Shown here piece by piece: positions 20,549 to 27,004 of a DNA stretch of 46,851 nt. A program made the translations under genes and the position numbers. The stretch lies in IMG/VR virus record IMGVR_UViG_3300033182_000535, positions 1-46,851 of that record; one strand, given 5' to 3'. Origin of the DNA: a virus. Under the pieces are notes generated by a model. The model ran no database searches. It saw nothing but the letters and a program-made list of their open reading frames with translations, and was not told the origin of the DNA. How positions within the stretch are numbered: the first letter of the stretch is position 1; every line of letters starts with the position of its first letter.

Positions 20549-21904
20549 ATGCCTTATAATATTAGTAAAACAAATGGCAATTTATTTGCAACCGTTGCAG
20601 ATGGTACTACAAATACTGATAGCTCGGTAACTATCATTGGTAAGAACTATGCTGGTTACGGTGAGTTTTTAGGAGAAAACTTTATTAGGTTGCTTGAGAA
20701 CTCAGCAAACTCAACTGCGCCAAGTGCACCGTTGACAGGACAGTTGTTCTTTAACACCACTGCCGGAATACTACAAGTGTATAACGGTTCGCAATGGAAG
20801 AACTTGGGTGCAGCAACATCAAGCGGATCGGAACCAACTGGCGCCGTAGCAGGCGACTTATGGTTTGATTCTAATAACTCTCAATTAAACGTGTACGATG
20901 GCTCCGATTTTATTGTAGTAGGCCCTTCATTTACAGCTGGAACTGGAACGTCGGGAGCAATTGTTGATATAGTTGAAGATACACTTGCTGCTAACCATGT
21001 TGTAGTTAAACTGTATGTTGAAGACATTGTTGTTGGCATTATTTCAAAAGATACAACTGCGTTTACACCAAGTACTCCAATTGCTGGTTTTGCTACAATT
21101 AATCCTGGTATCCAACTTTCAACAGCAGTTTCTGGTGCGTTATTCCGAGGCACGGCATCAGATGCCCAACTGTTGGATGGTATTGATTCAACTGGCTTCT
21201 TAAGCGCAACCACAAACGACACCACCTCAGGTACACTTGGTATTGCAAATGATACAGGTCTTACAGTTGGTTCTGATGCAGACTTTGCCGTATCGGTATC
21301 CGGGTCAGATGTAACAGTGCGCAATGCTACCTCAAATGGTGATATAATTTTGCGTGTTAACCAAGGTGGCGCAGCTACTAGCGTACTAGTCTTAGACGGA
21401 TCAACTTCGGATGTATTACCAGGTGTTGCGTCAACTACTAATATTGGCGCATCAGGCAACGAATTTGCCAATGTATATGCAACCACATTCCACGGCGAAT
21501 CAACTTCAGCACAATACGCTGACTTAGCTGAGCGTTTTGAAGCGGATGCTGAGTACGAAGCAGGTACTGTTGTATCGCTAGGCGGTGTAGCAGAAGTTAC
21601 ACAAGCCGTAGAAGAACTTTCAGAAGACGTTTTTGGCGTCGTCTCAGACCGTGCAGCGTACTTGATGAACGCAGCAGCAGGTTCAAATGCTACACACCCA
21701 CCAATCGCTATGAATGGACGAGTTCCAGTTAAAGTAGTTGGCACTGTAAACAAAGGCGACCGCCTGGTTTCAGCTGGCAACGGCTTTGCTCGCGCAGCTC
21801 AAGACGGTGAAGCAACAGCACGAAACATTATTGGTCGTGCTCTTCAAGACAAAGCTACTGAAGAAGCTGGTACAGTTGAAGCGGTAGTAAAGATTAACTT
21901 CTAA
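20549..21904 (+). CDS. Tail fibre-like protein with C-terminal Peptidase_G2/chaperone-like domain
   Basis: A 451-residue fibre-type protein. The N-terminal third has two 'GQLFFNT..G.LQVYNGSQW' / 'GDLWFDSNNSQLNVYDGSDF' repeats (about residues 62-120), common in marine phage fibres. The middle is Gly/Ser/Thr-rich beta sequence with a 'STTNIGASGNEFANVYA' segment. From about residue 322 it carries YADLAERFEADAEYEAGTVV, then DVFGVVSD, AYLMN, MNGRVPVKVVG and KGDRLVSAGNG. This resembles C-terminal intramolecular-chaperone/autoproteolytic fibre domains of the Peptidase_G2 type; the cleavage residues are not identified here. It is expressed from its own late-type promoter and a strong ribosome site. 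A role in receptor contact is likely by family but not proven. Confidence 0.8.
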   Translation: MPYNISKTNGNLFATVADGTTNTDSSVTIIGKNYAGYGEFLGENFIRLLENSANSTAPSAPLTGQLFFNTTAGILQVYNGSQWKNLGAATSSGSEPTGAVAGDLWFDSNNSQLNVYDGSDFIVVGPSFTAGTGTSGAIVDIVEDTLAANHVVVKLYVEDIVVGIISKDTTAFTPSTPIAGFATINPGIQLSTAVSGALFRGTASDAQLLDGIDSTGFLSATTNDTTSGTLGIANDTGLTVGSDADFAVSVSGSDVTVRNATSNGDIILRVNQGGAATSVLVLDGSTSDVLPGVASTTNIGASGNEFANVYATTFHGESTSAQYADLAERFEADAEYEAGTVVSLGGVAEVTQAVEELSEDVFGVVSDRAAYLMNAAAGSNATHPPIAMNGRVPVKVVGTVNKGDRLVSAGNGFARAAQDGEATARNIIGRALQDKATEEAGTVEAVVKINF

Positions 21905-21924
21905 TGGTCTTTATAGCAAAAGCT

Positions 21925-21932
21925 AATAAATA
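21925..21932 (+). promoter_or_regulatory. Putative T4-type late promoter box (AATAAATA) upstream of structured leader
   Basis: AATAAATA lies 20 bases after the fibre stop codon and 142 bases before the next ATG (22075). With T4-like spacing the transcript would start near 21938 and carry a leader of about 135 bases that includes the foldable element at 21958-22041. Confidence 0.45.
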
Positions 21933-21957
21933 AAGTAGATTAGAAAACAATCACCCA

Positions 21958-22041
21958 GCTATAAAAAGACGATAAGCGACGCTTCTGTTACAGGATAACA
22001 GCTAATGCTCGACTACTAAGTAGGGCGCCGCTTTTTATAGC
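21958..22041 (+). promoter_or_regulatory. Putative structured RNA: 84-nt cloverleaf-like fold in the leader of the last structural gene
   Basis: A perfect 11-bp outer stem joins GCTATAAAAAG (21958-21968) with CTTTTTATAGC (22031-22041). Inside are three possible hairpins: AAGC-GAC-GCTT (21974-21984), CTGTTA-CAGGA-TAACAG (21985-22001), and GCT/GGC plus CTAC-TAA-GTAG with a 3-base bulge (22007-22026). The layout is that of a cloverleaf, but tRNA hallmarks (a seven-base anticodon loop, a T-loop GTTC, D-loop GG) are absent. It lies in a 170-base non-coding gap, the longest in the structural module. It may be a leader control element, an RNA-stability element, a processing site or a terminator with an unusual loop. 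The base pairing is directly visible; the function is not known. Confidence 0.55.
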
Positions 22042-22074
22042 GTTACATTTAACTAATACAAAGGGAATATTTAA

Positions 22075-23046
22075 ATGGCATATCAAACTGGCGATACAAT
22101 AGAAGACGGCCACTACAATCTTTTCGTCCAAGGTGGCGACAGTGTAGATCATAATACAGCAAACGTAAACTCAATTTGGGGTTCAGGCACAGGCGACAAA
22201 GGTTACGGTCAAACCGGACTTTCTACAGTTAGTGCGGGCACAACAGTTACAGCAACACAATGGGCTAACTTGTTAAATCGTTGCACATCTATTGCTGACC
22301 ACCAAGGTACAACAATTACTTCAATCACAAATCCAACTGGTGGCGATACTATCTCTGCTTACACAGCATTGAGCGGTAACGTTTCTGATCTCTACTCAAA
22401 TCGTTTAAATGCAGCAGCAAGCGGCACAGACATTACTACTAACGGTACAGCTTCGTCTACTACAACTTGGTACGCGAGTGCTACACTTACTCGTACAATT
22501 ACATTTGGCTCTGTTGACGAAGCACGTTACTTCTTTAACGCTGGCGGCATGATTCGTATGAACTATTCATTAACAAGTCCACCAAACGACAAGTCAACTG
22601 AATGGGCAGACTTGTTGTCACAGTTAGGCACTATTGTTATTACTCACGGAGCTCTTACACAAACCATCGCAGGTACTAGTTATACTGGTACTACAAAGAT
22701 TGGCGGCTCAGGCACAGCAGCAACTCACGCTACTACCACAGGTTATGTTGATTTAACCAGTACGCCTTTTGAGATATACAAACAGTACGCAGATTCTTCA
22801 CCGTATACTTCAAACTACGCTACTATCACAGCAAGTATTTCGGGCGCAGTAATAACTATCACTACTGTACTAACTGACGCAGCTACTGATACAACTACTT
22901 TCCCAGATGGTCAATCATCAACACTTGACCGTGTTGGCGGCACACTATCACAAACAATGGTAGTACGTCCACCATCAACTACTTACTTGTCTAACTCATG
23001 GGGCACACCTGCTATGAACGCAGCTTCGTGGTCAATGGCTAACTAA
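22075..23046 (+). CDS. Virion structural protein, function unknown
   Basis: A 323-residue Thr/Ser/Gly-rich protein. The N-terminal region (residues 1-80) has a recognisable pattern, GDTIEDGHYN, then NSIWGSGTGDKGYGQ and TVTATQWANLLNRC. I associate this with structural proteins found repeatedly in marine phages. The rest is beta-rich with no motif I can name. A ribosome site (AAAGGG) lies about ten bases before the ATG. It is preceded by the structured leader and followed by a strong terminator, so it is probably the last gene of the late structural transcription unit. Confidence 0.75.
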   Translation: MAYQTGDTIEDGHYNLFVQGGDSVDHNTANVNSIWGSGTGDKGYGQTGLSTVSAGTTVTATQWANLLNRCTSIADHQGTTITSITNPTGGDTISAYTALSGNVSDLYSNRLNAAASGTDITTNGTASSTTTWYASATLTRTITFGSVDEARYFFNAGGMIRMNYSLTSPPNDKSTEWADLLSQLGTIVITHGALTQTIAGTSYTGTTKIGGSGTAATHATTTGYVDLTSTPFEIYKQYADSSPYTSNYATITASISGAVITITTVLTDAATDTTTFPDGQSSTLDRVGGTLSQTMVVRPPSTTYLSNSWGTPAMNAASWSMAN

Positions 23047-23066
23047 TAAGTTTATATCTTATTAAT

Positions 23067-23097
23067 AAAGTAAAGGGCTTTGCGGCCCTTTACTTTT
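23067..23097 (+). terminator. Rho-independent terminator
   Basis: A perfect 12-bp stem, AAAGTAAAGGGC with GCCCTTTACTTT, encloses a 6-base loop (TTTGCG), and the 3' arm runs into TTTT. It lies 20 bases after the last structural gene. Because the stem is flanked by A-rich and T-rich runs it could act in both directions. Confidence 0.9.
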
Positions 23098-23111
23098 GAC
23101 TAAAGATCCTG

Positions 23112-23117
23112 TATAAT
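23112..23117 (+). promoter_or_regulatory. Possible -10 promoter element (TATAAT)
   Basis: An exact TATAAT follows the terminator and lies 10 bases before the ATG at 23128. A TTGACT at 23096-23101 is only 10 bases upstream, too close for a standard -35. The site could be an activator-dependent (middle-type) promoter. Transcription from it would give a nearly leaderless message. Confidence 0.4.
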
Positions 23118-23127
23118 AAGTAGCATT

Positions 23128-23433
23128 ATGAATACAGACACAATTATTACCCAAAGTCGCACTAGGTTTGATCACAACCAAGCTAAACAAGTGTTACGAG
23201 AAAAGTATGAAGCAAAGATGTTGTTTGCTCATGCTGGCGGCATGTGGAAGGCTGGCGCAGACCTACTTGTGCTACTAAACACAGTAACCTCAGATACAGT
23301 TGTGCTAGTAGACGAGTACGGAACTCCAGTAGAAGTTGCTACACAAGAGTTAAAGACACTTGTTGAGCAACGTTGGCAAGAACAAATGAACGCTTGGTTA
23401 ACAGAACATGAAGAACTCCGCCGTCAAAGGTAA
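23128..23433 (+). CDS. Conserved hypothetical protein next to gp4
   Basis: A 101-residue protein with no signal peptide or membrane segment. Its middle, 'KMLFAHAGGMWKAGADLL' followed by 'DTVVLVDEYGTPVEV', resembles small proteins placed beside the head-completion gene in marine T4-like phages. The C-terminus is charged and helical (EQRWQEQMNAWLTEHEELRRQR). It overlaps gp4 by 26 bases, so the two are probably translated together. The function is unknown. Confidence 0.75.
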   Translation: MNTDTIITQSRTRFDHNQAKQVLREKYEAKMLFAHAGGMWKAGADLLVLLNTVTSDTVVLVDEYGTPVEVATQELKTLVEQRWQEQMNAWLTEHEELRRQR

Positions 23434-23788
23434 GTACCGCCCTCAAAACACATACAAGACGCTAGAAGAAAGTTACATCTATCGTAGCCTATGGGAGCGT
23501 CGTTTTATGCTGTACTGCGATCGTTCAGATAGCATTATCTACTGGACAAACGAAGAGTATCATATCCCATACTTCTCGCCAGAAGATACTCGTTGGCACA
23601 ACTACTACCCAGACTTCTACATCAAGTATGTAGATAAGAAGGGAAATATAAAAGAAAAGATCGTTGAGATCAAACCCTCTGCACAAACCTATTGGAAGAT
23701 AAACAAAGCCAAATGGAAAGCAGCAGAGGAATGGTGTAAAGAACGCCACTACGAGTTTCAAGTATTAACAGAGAAGGAGTTATTTTAA
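23408..23788 (+). CDS. 4: Head completion nuclease, T4 gp4-like
   Basis: A 126-residue protein of the T4 gp4 (gp50/65) head-completion family, a PD-(D/E)xK nuclease-like fold. Visible motifs are GKYRPQN (residues 8-14), YRSLWERRFMLYCD (25-38, with Glu30), IYWTNEEYHIPYFSP (44-58), HNYYPDFYI with Asp69, and the VEIKP signature giving Glu87-x-Lys89. These supply the usual metal-binding set. In T4 this protein is needed to finish DNA-filled heads before tail joining. The length is a little short of T4 gp4 (150 aa) but complete. It overlaps the upstream gene by 26 bases and the next small gene by one base. Confidence 0.93.
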   Translation: MKNSAVKGKYRPQNTYKTLEESYIYRSLWERRFMLYCDRSDSIIYWTNEEYHIPYFSPEDTRWHNYYPDFYIKYVDKKGNIKEKIVEIKPSAQTYWKINKAKWKAAEEWCKERHYEFQVLTEKELF

Positions 23789-23898
23789 TGAAATATCTAG
23801 TATTACTATTATCATTATTAGCTTTTACTGCACAAGCAGAAGAAGTGACTGAACCAAAGCAAACACCTGTAGAAGAAGCAGAGCCAGAGTGTGATTAA
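23788..23898 (+). CDS. Small secreted peptide (36 aa) with signal sequence
   Basis: The ATG overlaps the gp4 stop codon. The protein is MKYLVLLLSLLAFTAQAEE followed by 17 more residues ending in PEPECD-type acidic sequence. Residues 1-17 form a typical signal peptide with an AQA-type cleavage site, leaving a mature acidic peptide of about 19 residues with one cysteine near the C-terminus. There is no lipobox. The tail starts before the next gene's GTG, with an 8-base overlap. It could be an envelope-acting peptide or the precursor of a modified peptide. The tight coupling with gp4 supports it being real. Confidence 0.6.
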   Translation: MKYLVLLLSLLAFTAQAEEVTEPKQTPVEEAEPECD

Positions 23899-24067
23899 AC
23901 GCAGACACATCTTTCGCACACTAGTTCGTTGGGCAGATGAAATAAATCTTTGGTTACAAAACATTACTGGTGGTAACCTGAAGCGTATACTGCTAGAAGC
24001 AAAGCAGGATCGTGTGACAATGGAAGAACTAGATCGTACTATAGGAAAATCGCTAGGTATTAAATGA
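23891..24067 (+). CDS. Small basic hypothetical protein (58 aa, GTG start)
   Basis: Reads (M)IKRRHIFRTLVRWADEI and continues to a stop at 24065-24067. The protein is basic and mostly helical, with no membrane segment. The GTG start overlaps the preceding gene by 8 bases, and the stop overlaps the next start as ATGA. This chain of overlaps is the main evidence that it is a gene. I do not recognise the family. Confidence 0.5.
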   Translation: MIKRRHIFRTLVRWADEINLWLQNITGGNLKRILLEAKQDRVTMEELDRTIGKSLGIK

Positions 24068-24282
24068 GTTATCATCGCGACCAACAGTGTAAACAAGCAG
24101 TTAAAGATATTGAACTAGCATTAAATGTGCTTGCACACGCAGCACGATCAATACCTGCTGCTAAACGCGATTTGCTTATAGTGCGGTATGATTTAGAACA
24201 ACTTATTAACAGACTACCTTCATATGGCGATGCAGAAAAAGTATGGGACCAAGAACTATTAATGAGGCGCCTGGGTGAGTAG
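24064..24282 (+). CDS. Small helical hypothetical protein (72 aa)
   Basis: A 72-residue, probably all-helical protein (QCKQAVKDIELALNVLAHAA, then RYDLEQLINRL). No motif is recognised. The start overlaps the preceding stop (ATGA) and the end overlaps the following glycosyltransferase gene by 8 bases. It links the gp4 unit to the enzyme cassette, so both may share a transcript. Confidence 0.6.
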   Translation: MSYHRDQQCKQAVKDIELALNVLAHAARSIPAAKRDLLIVRYDLEQLINRLPSYGDAEKVWDQELLMRRLGE

Positions 24283-25015
24283 AGGCTGTTTAATATTCGC
24301 ACACAATAACGGCGACATAGACTATGTAAAGTTAGCAGAAGCAAGTGCTAAACGCATAGAACACTACCTTGGCTTGCCAACCACTATCATAACAGACGAA
24401 ACTGCTACTACAGAGTCTACACGTTGGTTTGCTGACTACGATAAAGCAGTAAAATGGAAGAACTCGGGCCGCAGTCGTGCATACGAGTTGTCACCTTACG
24501 ATGAAACTATACTATTAGATGCAGATTACGTTGTAAACAGTGATCAACTGTTGAGGTTGTTTGATATACAGCAAGATTTTTTGTGCCATCGTGTATCCAA
24601 TAGTATCACTGGCACTAACTGGAGTAATCGTTTAGAATCATTTGGTGAATACAAGTTTCCAATGTGGTGGGCAACTGTTGTATACTTTCGTAAAACAGAA
24701 CGTGCTAGAGCAATATTTGATGCAATGGCAATGGTAGAAGCAAACTACACCCACTACGCAAATTTATATAACTTCAAACATCGTCCATTTCGCAATGATT
24801 ATGCATTAAGCATAGCTATTGGTATTGCAAGCGGACATATATTAAATACAGAATTTGATATTCCGTGGACGCTACAAGCAGTGCCACCAGAAGTAACAGT
24901 TAAACAGCACGAGAAAGGGTATAAATTTGTGTATGGTAACAAACATTTGTTAGTTGACAACCAAGATTTTCATGCTATGGGTAAAAAACACCTAAGTAAA
25001 CTATATGAAGATTGA
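24275..25015 (+). CDS. GT-A-like glycosyltransferase (nucleotide-sugar transferase fold)
   Basis: A 246-residue protein starting at a GTG that overlaps the previous stop. It opens with GCLIFAHNNGDIDYVKLA, a first beta strand and helix. The hydrophobic strand ETILLDADYVV places a DxD-type metal/nucleotide-sugar motif at residues 82-84 (DAD). This is the pattern of GT-A enzymes of the GT8-like kind. The acceptor and donor sugar cannot be inferred. The next gene is a paralogue with the same opening strand (GYLIVASNTEDTDYVACA). The stop overlaps the next start by 11 bases (shared TATATGAAGATTGA). Confidence 0.6.
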   Translation: MSRGCLIFAHNNGDIDYVKLAEASAKRIEHYLGLPTTIITDETATTESTRWFADYDKAVKWKNSGRSRAYELSPYDETILLDADYVVNSDQLLRLFDIQQDFLCHRVSNSITGTNWSNRLESFGEYKFPMWWATVVYFRKTERARAIFDAMAMVEANYTHYANLYNFKHRPFRNDYALSIAIGIASGHILNTEFDIPWTLQAVPPEVTVKQHEKGYKFVYGNKHLLVDNQDFHAMGKKHLSKLYED

Positions 25016-25820
25016 AGCAGAACGTGGCTACCTCATCGTAGCAAGTAATACAGAAGATACAGACTATGTTGCTTGTGCCAGAGTACTAGCTAAGAGTATT
25101 AAGGTGTGGCATCCGCAAGCAAAAGTGTGTATACTAAGCGATCGAGAGTACACAGACAGTTGTTTTGATTATTCGCGTGTATTTCCTGCAGGCGATCACG
25201 GCGGCTGGTCTAATGATTGGCAAGTGTTTTATGCTACACCCTTTAGACAAACTATTAAACTTGAAGCAGACATGATTGTTACTACTCCAATCTGGCATTG
25301 GTGGACAATGCTAGAACATCGCGATGTAGTTGTTGCACAAGGCGCACGAGATTTTTATAACAATCCTGCACAATCAAGACATTATCGCAAAATATTTGAT
25401 GCTAATAATCTTCCAGATGTATATAACGCTATTACTTACTGGCGCCTAAGTGAAACAGCACGAGACTTTTTTGTGCTAGTGAAACAACTGTTTCAAAATT
25501 GGGAACAAGCAAAACAAGGACTACGTCACGCAGAGGATGAAGTAGCAAACACAGACTTAATCTACGCAATGGCAGCAAGCATCATTGGCGTTGAACGTGT
25601 TACACTACCAACTTCTGTATCCTATCCTAGTCTAATACACATGAAAAAACACATCAATGGTATTAAAGCAGAGGATTGGCGTAAACAACTAGTATGGGAG
25701 CTAGATCGTGGTGAGTTTAGAATTAACACAGTAAGCCAACGCTATCCTGTACATTATCATCAAAAAGACTTTGCACTAGAACTGGAGCCGTTGTATGACG
25801 AACTTTTGGCAAGCCGTTGA
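25005..25820 (+). CDS. GT-A-like glycosyltransferase paralogue
   Basis: A 271-residue protein, clearly related in its N-terminal 40 residues to the preceding gene (G-L-I-x-A-x-N...DYVxxA...AK.I). The strand TIKLEADMIVT places EAD at residues 87-89 where the first paralogue has DAD, so the metal-binding motif is retained in altered form. Later conserved-looking segments include DVYNAITYWRLSETARDFF and EDEVANTDLIYAMAASI. A role as a sugar transferase acting in the cassette is inferred from fold pattern and neighbours. It overlaps the next gene by 26 bases. Confidence 0.55.
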   Translation: MKIEAERGYLIVASNTEDTDYVACARVLAKSIKVWHPQAKVCILSDREYTDSCFDYSRVFPAGDHGGWSNDWQVFYATPFRQTIKLEADMIVTTPIWHWWTMLEHRDVVVAQGARDFYNNPAQSRHYRKIFDANNLPDVYNAITYWRLSETARDFFVLVKQLFQNWEQAKQGLRHAEDEVANTDLIYAMAASIIGVERVTLPTSVSYPSLIHMKKHINGIKAEDWRKQLVWELDRGEFRINTVSQRYPVHYHQKDFALELEPLYDELLASR

Positions 25821-26097
25821 GCAAATAGAGCAACCTAAACAGGTTGACTTTGAATATCGTTTATATTATAATGACTTAGGAGAAGTAGAATTTTATTCTA
25901 TGGAAGATTTACCTGGCACTTATATTGTAATTGACGTACAAACATTTGCAGAAGGCCGTTATGATATAACGGTCGTTGATGGTAAACTTGTAAAACCTGC
26001 TCAAAAGGTTTTTCAAAAACTTGTACCAGTTAACATGCCAAAAAACGATGTTAGCATTGTAAGTAATGATGAATGGAAACTAAAAAGATATGAGTAA
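25795..26097 (+). CDS. Conserved hypothetical protein (100 aa)
   Basis: A beta-rich small protein with FEYRLYYNDLGEVEFYSMED followed by LPGTYIVIDVQTFAEGRYDITVVDG-type strands. Proteins of this pattern occur in marine phages, but I know of no function. It has no signal peptide or metal motif. It is embedded between glycosyltransferase candidates with long overlaps on both sides (26 and 8 bases), so a role with them is possible. Confidence 0.65.
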   Translation: MTNFWQAVEQIEQPKQVDFEYRLYYNDLGEVEFYSMEDLPGTYIVIDVQTFAEGRYDITVVDGKLVKPAQKVFQKLVPVNMPKNDVSIVSNDEWKLKRYE

Positions 26098-27004
26098 TAT
26101 TATTGACGTAGCAGATTTAGACGTGGTGTACTTGAGCTACGATGAACCTATGAAGGAAGAGTTTTGGGTTAAGATACAAAACATAGTACCTTGGGCCGTG
26201 CGTGTAGACGGAGTTAAAGGTTCGGACGCAGCGCACAAAGCAGCAGCAGAAGCAAGCACCACAGAACGTTTTATTCTCATTGATGGCGACAATATGCCTG
26301 ATCCAGAGTTTTTTAATATGCAGTTAGATATGAAAACTCCTGAATACGAACGTGCTGTTTTTCGTTGGAGAGCTCGCAACGAAGTAAATGGATTAATGTA
26401 CGGCAACGGTGGATTGTCGTGTTGGACACGCGAGTTTGCACTTAATATGAAAACGCACGAAGCGTCAACAGGATCCGATGATACTGATGTAGAGTTTTGT
26501 TTTGACCCTCTATATTGGCCAATGCACGATTGCTATTCAACTACATACCCAAACGGTAGCGTATTCCACGCATGGCGAGCAGGCTTCCGCGAAGGTGTCA
26601 AGATGTGTTTAGATAGAGGACGCAAGCCTACAGTAGCAGAGTTTAAAGATGCAGTTCATAAACGCAATATGGACCATTTGGAGATTTGGCAAAACGTAGG
26701 TCGCGATGCCGAACACGGTCGTTGGGCAATACTTGGCGCACGACATGGCACATACAAAACAATGCTAACAGACTGGGATCATCGTGAGGTACAGTGGTTT
26801 GATGCACTAGAAAACATTTGGGATACAGAAGTGCGCGGCGTCGACACTGACGTTAACTGCCAAAGTTATGGTGAAGAACTAAAGCATAAATTAGGTCTTA
26901 ACATGGTTGAGATGGATGCAGAACAAAGCCGCTTCTTTAAGACACACTATATGAGCAACTGGAAAAACTTTGGTCCAACTGTAAGGGAGAACGAGCTGCC
27001 GTAA
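26090..27004 (+). CDS. Putative GT-A-type glycosyltransferase
   Basis: A 304-residue protein. It starts with a strand, DVVYLSYDEP, and has VDGVKGSDAAHKAAAE at 40-55 and TERFILIDGDNMPDPEF at 58-74, giving a DGD motif at residues 65-67 in the position expected for a family-2-like or related nucleotide-sugar transferase. It also has GNGGLSCWTREF and a conserved-looking VFHAWRAGFREGVKM helix. It differs from the two upstream candidates and is not a close paralogue. It overlaps its neighbours by 8 bases and 1 base. The acceptor is unknown. Confidence rests on the strand-DxD pattern. Confidence 0.6.
   Translation: MSNIIDVADLDVVYLSYDEPMKEEFWVKIQNIVPWAVRVDGVKGSDAAHKAAAEASTTERFILIDGDNMPDPEFFNMQLDMKTPEYERAVFRWRARNEVNGLMYGNGGLSCWTREFALNMKTHEASTGSDDTDVEFCFDPLYWPMHDCYSTTYPNGSVFHAWRAGFREGVKMCLDRGRKPTVAEFKDAVHKRNMDHLEIWQNVGRDAEHGRWAILGARHGTYKTMLTDWDHREVQWFDALENIWDTEVRGVDTDVNCQSYGEELKHKLGLNMVEMDAEQSRFFKTHYMSNWKNFGPTVRENELP

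Noticed and set aside
20881-21780. A 299-codon open frame on the minus strand opposite the tail-fibre gene
   Set aside because: It lies fully inside a well supported plus-strand structural gene, has low-complexity Ser/Thr/Pro composition typical of an antisense frame, and has no ribosome site or family match.
21958-22041. Possible tRNA
   Set aside because: The outline is cloverleaf-like, but the outer stem is 11 bp, there is no seven-base anticodon loop, no T-loop GTTC and no D-loop GG. Kept only as an unnamed structured element.
23096-23117. Standard sigma70 promoter TTGACT-TATAAT
   Set aside because: The spacing between the elements is only 10 bases, and the TTGACT overlaps the terminator tail; only the -10 element is retained as possible.
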